Part shown: in pieces, positions 59,668 to 64,000 of the stretch
Layout of the letters: the number at the start of each line of letters is the position of its first letter
Position numbering within the stretch: position 1 is the first letter of the stretch
From: Hippophae tibetana
Lineage: Eukaryota; Streptophyta; Magnoliopsida; Rosales; Elaeagnaceae
Direction of reading: 5' to 3'
Length of the DNA: 64,000 nucleotides
Assembly: GCA_037013495.1 (NCBI GenBank)
Contig: CM072805.1
Location: forward strand, 21,230,669-21,294,668
Notes under the pieces: model-generated
Told to the model about the DNA's origin: nothing
The model's database searches: none
Seen by the model: only the letters and a program-made list of their open reading frames with translations
Position numbers and translations under genes: made by a program

Positions 59668-60535
59668 GCAACTCTAAATTCTACATATTTGGTGGCTCAA
59701 GAACCAGATGAAGACAACATATTATAGATGCTAACCTATGATGTTAGCATTACGTAAGCTAAATTTTATATAACAGAGTTTCTTTTCTGCAAGTAGTGGT
59801 GTTTTAGTATTTTCTTTGCCTTCAGTTGTATATCTTATGGAAATACTCTAGTTTGTATCACTTATGATTTGTTGTTTCTTTCACTTGTGCTTTAGGTATG
59901 ATAAGCTCTATCAAACTCCTCGTGTGTGGCTTACATGCTATGATGAGGTTAATCATTTTTGTTACTTTGATCTTTGTGGCCCATCCCTGTTGGATTTGTT
60001 ATTTTATTTTATTTTTGAGTAGCAGGGACATGCCACTTTATATAGAGTATTACATGATTAAATTGTCGCCAAAATAACATATTTTACATGTATAATATGT
60101 ATAACTAGATATGTACATGCTCACATGTTATTATGGAGTTAATTCAATTACGTACCTACTATTTTGGGCCTCAAATCTTAATTAGCACATGCTCTGATAG
60201 AAAATTCTTTGGGTTCTAGTTGTCTTTATATCTTTGATTTTTTTACTTAAGTTACTCTTAATGAGATATATATTCATACCTAAATCATATTCTAATTCTG
60301 TATTGCAGTCAAGGATGCCTTTGCAACTTGAACTTGTATTTCGAGATGCTAGTCAAGACCATGCTCGCAAAATAGTAAGATGGTTTTCATTTTTATTGTT
60401 ATTTAAAAAAATTGTTACCAAAAGAGAAAGGAAAACTTAATAAATGTTTGTTATTCTGTTTGTAATAGGTGACCATTGAAGACCATCCTCACTTTCCTGG
60501 AAAGCATGCATCTGTGCATCCATATAGACTTATGA
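59668..60535 (+). pseudogene. ATG3: Captured fragment of ATG3 (autophagy E2-like enzyme), four exons
   Basis: Four blocks have correct splice borders. 59668-59753 encodes ATLNSTYLVAQEPDEDNIL, a stop, MLTYDVSI. 59896-59947 encodes YDKLYQTPRVWLTCYDE. 60309-60374 encodes SRMPLQLELVFRDASQDHAR. 60469-60535 encodes VTIEDHPHFPGKHASVHPYR and then diverges. Intron phases connect correctly (ACG Thr split across the first junction). The order matches ATG3, the E2-like enzyme that transfers ATG8 to phosphatidylethanolamine. The catalytic HPC motif is altered: HPC is here HPY, so the Cys following His-Pro is Tyr (in plant ATG3 this segment reads KHASVHPC). It lacks the N terminus and true C terminus. Non-functional capture inside a CACTA element. 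Confidence 0.9.
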
Positions 60536-61481
60536 ATGAAAATAGGACTTCACATGATCTTAAATTTTGGTGGAAGTTGGGAACTGGAATGAGCATACTG
60601 ATCTCAAAAAGAAATCCATCCCTATTTACCACATTTCCCTTTTCTCATGTAGGTATGTTTTGAGCTCTTACCAAGAGGTATGATCATGTTAAACTACATA
60701 ATAGAATATTTATGCAATTATGCTTGCTTGTTTTTAATTTTTCTTTTCTTGGTTTTCTTAATTCCATTTATTTGTTTTGACAGGTTAAATCTATAGTACT
60801 AAGTGAATTTTATTTATCACTATATTTAATATGACTCAATCATGTTGCATAACTGACACGATAGACAATTTTATGACACTATATATTAAGAATAAATAAA
60901 TAGAAAGGACTCATGTGTTCTGGATGTTGTATATGCAAGATTATATTCATGGAATCTGGATGTTAGTATGCTCATACTAGATGTTGTTTTTTTATGAGGA
61001 AATTAATGCACCTAATAAATGATGTCAAGGAAGAAGATTTTGAAGAAAATCATTACAATGGGACATGTAAAATATTTTCAGATTGATTCAGATTATAGAC
61101 AATTTGATTAGTTATATTAGTAAATATTTTCATGTATATTTTTATATTTTTGGAACATTTTAATTAGTTAGTTATATTAAGGTTTTATTATGTTTAGTGT
61201 ATTTATTAAACTCTTAATGTAATACCTCTCTTAAGTTTAATATAATGACTCTTAATTTTCTTAATTTTCTTAATTTTTTCAATTTATGTTAATTTATATT
61301 TAAAAATTAGCTTAATTGAGATGTATATAATCACGATTTAAGTGTAACCAAAATAATAGATATCATTTTGATTATAAGTCTATGGTCTCTCTCAATTAGA
61401 CCTCGGTTCTTATAACCGTGACCATAGATCTACAATCACGGTTAAAAACTGAGACCAAAGGCATATATTGTAATAGTAATT

Positions 61482-64000
61482 GAGGTGATGTATATTATTA
61501 CATTTAAAGATAAAGAAAAATATAATATGTTATAAACAAATATAACGAGGACTCTAACATATTACATACAAATATCAAAGTTTCTTTGACATTGTAATTC
61601 GCTCTAACCATTATTTCCAATTAAAATTCTTAAAATGAACAACATAATTCCACAAAAAAAAAATCTAATATAATGAGTATTTACATTTATAAGTAAAAAC
61701 GATAAAAATAACGTATTTAGTCATGATTTAAAAAAATAAAAACATGTATATGTATATGTAGATGTATATCAAAAATAATAAAATAACAATAATCTAATCG
61801 GTTTAAAGTTTAAAATTTAAGAATTAATAAAATAAAGAAATATTATTGATAAATCAATGCTTTTATTCTTATTTAAAATATATCTTTTAATTATTGATTC
61901 ATATTTTTATATAGATATTACTCTTAAATGTAAATAATACATATATTATTATCGAAACCGTGAAACTTTATTTGAGTAATTTTCTTTAAACAATCACCAC
62001 AAACAATCAGAATATCATAACTAACTATGACACTAAGAGGAACCTAGTTCCAAAAATTGAATTTGGTTCCCCCAAAATTGATAGTATATATCACTGCTTG
62101 AATGTCGAATGCGAGTTCCACCTTTAAAAAAATGTAGGAGTAAAACATGGATAAGGTCACCTTGTCTCGCTTAGTTACTGATTATTTTCTCTCTTTAATA
62201 TCATACTTTTAAGAATTTAAAAATTAAAAACAAAAAGCGTGCATATATTCTGTGAGTTTCAATACATTTCTATTATTTCAAAGAAAAAAAATACATTTCT
62301 ACTTTGGTAATTTTCTCGGTACCTTTTTTCATGTTACATTAAAAAAAAACCTTTATATAAATAAATAATTTAATTTTTAATTTTTTAATTAAAAATATAT
62401 ATTAATTTTAATATGATATTAAAAAATATATTCATTTTGATAAAACATTAAAAAATATATATTCATTTATGTATTAAAAAAATAAGCATATATTTATTTT
62501 CATAAAAAAATTAAAAATAAAATTTTATATATTAAAAAAATTACACCATATAATTAAACTAAAAAGATAAAGAATAGTCACTTATCTGTATTATGGAAAA
62601 AACATCATTTATCATAACTTTAAATATGAAACATAAAAAAGAAAAATTAAACCAAGTAACTACGGTCGAAGTAATTAATAGTTGATTAGAAGGAAAATGT
62701 CTCCAACAAATCAAAAAATATTCTAAAAACTTCTTGTAACATCAGATTAGTGCACAGTAATGGTGAATCGTGGTGACGATTCGATTTCGTTGGAATCGTA
62801 CATAGATTCCGAAACCGAATGAGGTTCTTAATGAAAGAAATTTAATAAAGCATCGGATCCTCTCACAATTAATTCTTGAATTCAGATACATCATCAAAAC
62901 GCAGAAAATAAGTGTGAGAAACCAGTGAGAGCATCAAATCGAAAATTCATTGGAATCCTCATGTAAGTGTTAAAATTTGATCAATGGCAGAAGGTATATA
63001 TATTTTTAATCCAATTTTGTTTCCGCTGCATTTAAATTATACATTCATATGGTTTTCTGAACATTTCTAGATCGAATGTGATCTTACATTTGATATCACA
63101 ACCATTTTTTGAAAACATCTCTATTTTGTTCTATTTCACGAGGAATTGAAATTTTGGGTTTTTTTATCTTGCTTGTTTTTGATGCATATGGAAATTATAA
63201 ATTGTTTCAATATTTATTTTAGAGTGATTCTATGAATTTAAACTTGAAAAAAAATTAAGAAAATAAATAAAATTTGTCGTGGGTATTTATTTGAATCATT
63301 AATTAACTTTTTATTTAAAATGACATTTTTTATTCAAACTAAGACCATGAATCACTCGGAAATCAAATTCTGAGAATTTTGATAAAGAGAACGTAGGATT
63401 CTGTGGTCGGAATAGAGAATCCAACAGCCAGACCACTAGACTACGACATGTTATGTGTTTTTTAACATACAATACTTTTATATATATTAAATATTTGATT
63501 TTTATTAAAAAATAATAATAATAAAATAATAATTCTGAATATAATGTGATTAATTATTTAACTTAAGTTTGTCATGTTTAGAATAATTATTATACATATA
63601 ATATTTATTTAAATAATTTTTGGGCACATTAAAATTTATTTAAATACATTATGTTTAAATTATTTGTTTTGGGTATTTATATGTATAAATTTTGTAATTA
63701 ATTATACATATAAAATTTAGTTAAATAATTTATGCATAATAGAATTAATTGTTAATGGTTCTTTATGAATTTAATTAGTGCTTATATTATTTATTTTTGC
63801 TTATATAATTTATTGTCATATATGCAATATTAAGATAGATAATATTTGCATATTTGAAATTAAATTATATTACTTATGGTTTTATGCAATAATTGAGTAT
63901 AAGGATTTAATTAATATTTAAGTGATTCATATAGTTTAATTAATTAGGGAGTAGCCACAACATCTTTAATTAATTAAAACTATAATAAAATTTATTTAGG
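61482..64000. other. AT-rich intergenic region, possible 5' end of a gene near 62.98 kb
   Basis: Mostly AT-rich with no coding capacity. Around 62750-62993 the base composition rises. On the plus strand an ATG at 62984 (ATGGCAGAAG) runs into GTATATAT, as a first coding exon with a donor would. An upstream 20-codon frame starts near 62761. No family can be recognised from three codons. Confidence 0.25.
63405..63455 (-). other. tRNA-like/SINE-head-like sequence
   Basis: The minus strand reads GTCGTAGTCTAGTGGTCTGG, similar to the 5' part and A box of plant tRNA-Glu (GTTGTAGTCTAGTtGGTcAGG). The rest does not fold into a tRNA and no clear B box was found. Probably a degenerate tRNA-derived fragment. 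Confidence 0.25.

Larger units (their letters stand above)
57379..61478 (+). mobile_element. CACTA-type non-autonomous element carrying host gene fragments
   Basis: The left end is CACTACTATAATACATAC. The reverse complement of the right end is TACTATTACAATATATG (first base of CACTA changed). Flanking 3-bp copies ATT lie at 57376-57378 and 61479-61481, as expected for CACTA elements. Both subterminal zones contain 'GGCCTCAGTTTTT'/'AACCGTGACCATAG'-type repeats in opposite orientation (about 57415-57525 and 61380-61460). No TNP2-like transposase is recognisable. The interior holds VPS8 and ATG3 gene fragments, and an hAT MITE interrupts the left subterminal region. Confidence 0.8.

Noticed and set aside
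63405-63455. Functional tRNA gene
   Set aside because: Only the A-box side resembles tRNA-Glu; no cloverleaf or clear B box.

Overview
This window is plant nuclear DNA, most likely from a eudicot. The evidence is two spliced single-copy nuclear genes (a PUX11-type UBX protein and a P-class PPR protein), many plant transposable elements (Ty1/copia, Ty3/gypsy of Athila and Tat type, hAT, CACTA) and very AT-rich spacers. No species can be named from the sequence alone. Gene models were built by hand from splice signals, reading frame and remembered family sequence. No alignment program was used.

Layout. 1-8.1 kb: a nine-coding-exon PUX11 gene on the minus strand, with an upstream 5'UTR exon and an hAT-like element in intron 4. 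8.1-9.05 kb: two hAT-type MITEs abut just upstream of that gene and share one target-site sequence present three times. 9.05-12.1 kb: AT-rich DNA with no gene. 12.1-15.9 kb: degraded gypsy remnants, including a gag piece, a tandem repeat of about 167 bp, and a reverse-strand 'gypsy-type transposon' (Transposase_28-like) protein. 15.8-22.8 kb: two truncated minus-strand copia elements head to tail, the second carrying an inverted LTR fragment. 22.8-24.4 kb: AT-rich DNA. 24.4-25.0 kb: polygalacturonase pseudogene. 26.6-35.4 kb: PPR gene on the minus strand. Its last short coding exon appears to be separated from the main exon by an intron that now holds a complete, decayed copia element (27.07-32.14 kb).

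35.7-57 kb is a pile of transposons. An LTR is split by an hAT element (36.49-40.28 kb) whose termini match those of two MITEs in the window. It is followed by a plus-strand Transposase_28-type ORF relic, a 190-bp tandem repeat, another LTR, a Tat-type gypsy pol remnant and an Athila-type gypsy element with two gag copies. 57.38-61.48 kb is a CACTA-type element that carries intron-containing fragments of two unrelated trafficking genes, VPS8 and ATG3, and is itself interrupted by an hAT MITE with a perfect 8-bp target duplication. 61.5-64 kb is AT-rich, with at most the 5' end of a gene near 62.98 kb.

Only PUX11 and PPR look like functional host genes. All transposon coding regions contain stops, frameshifts or truncations. 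The most notable signals are the double-capture CACTA element, the PPR gene with a retrotransposon in its terminal intron, and the hAT family seen as both a transposase-bearing element and MITEs.
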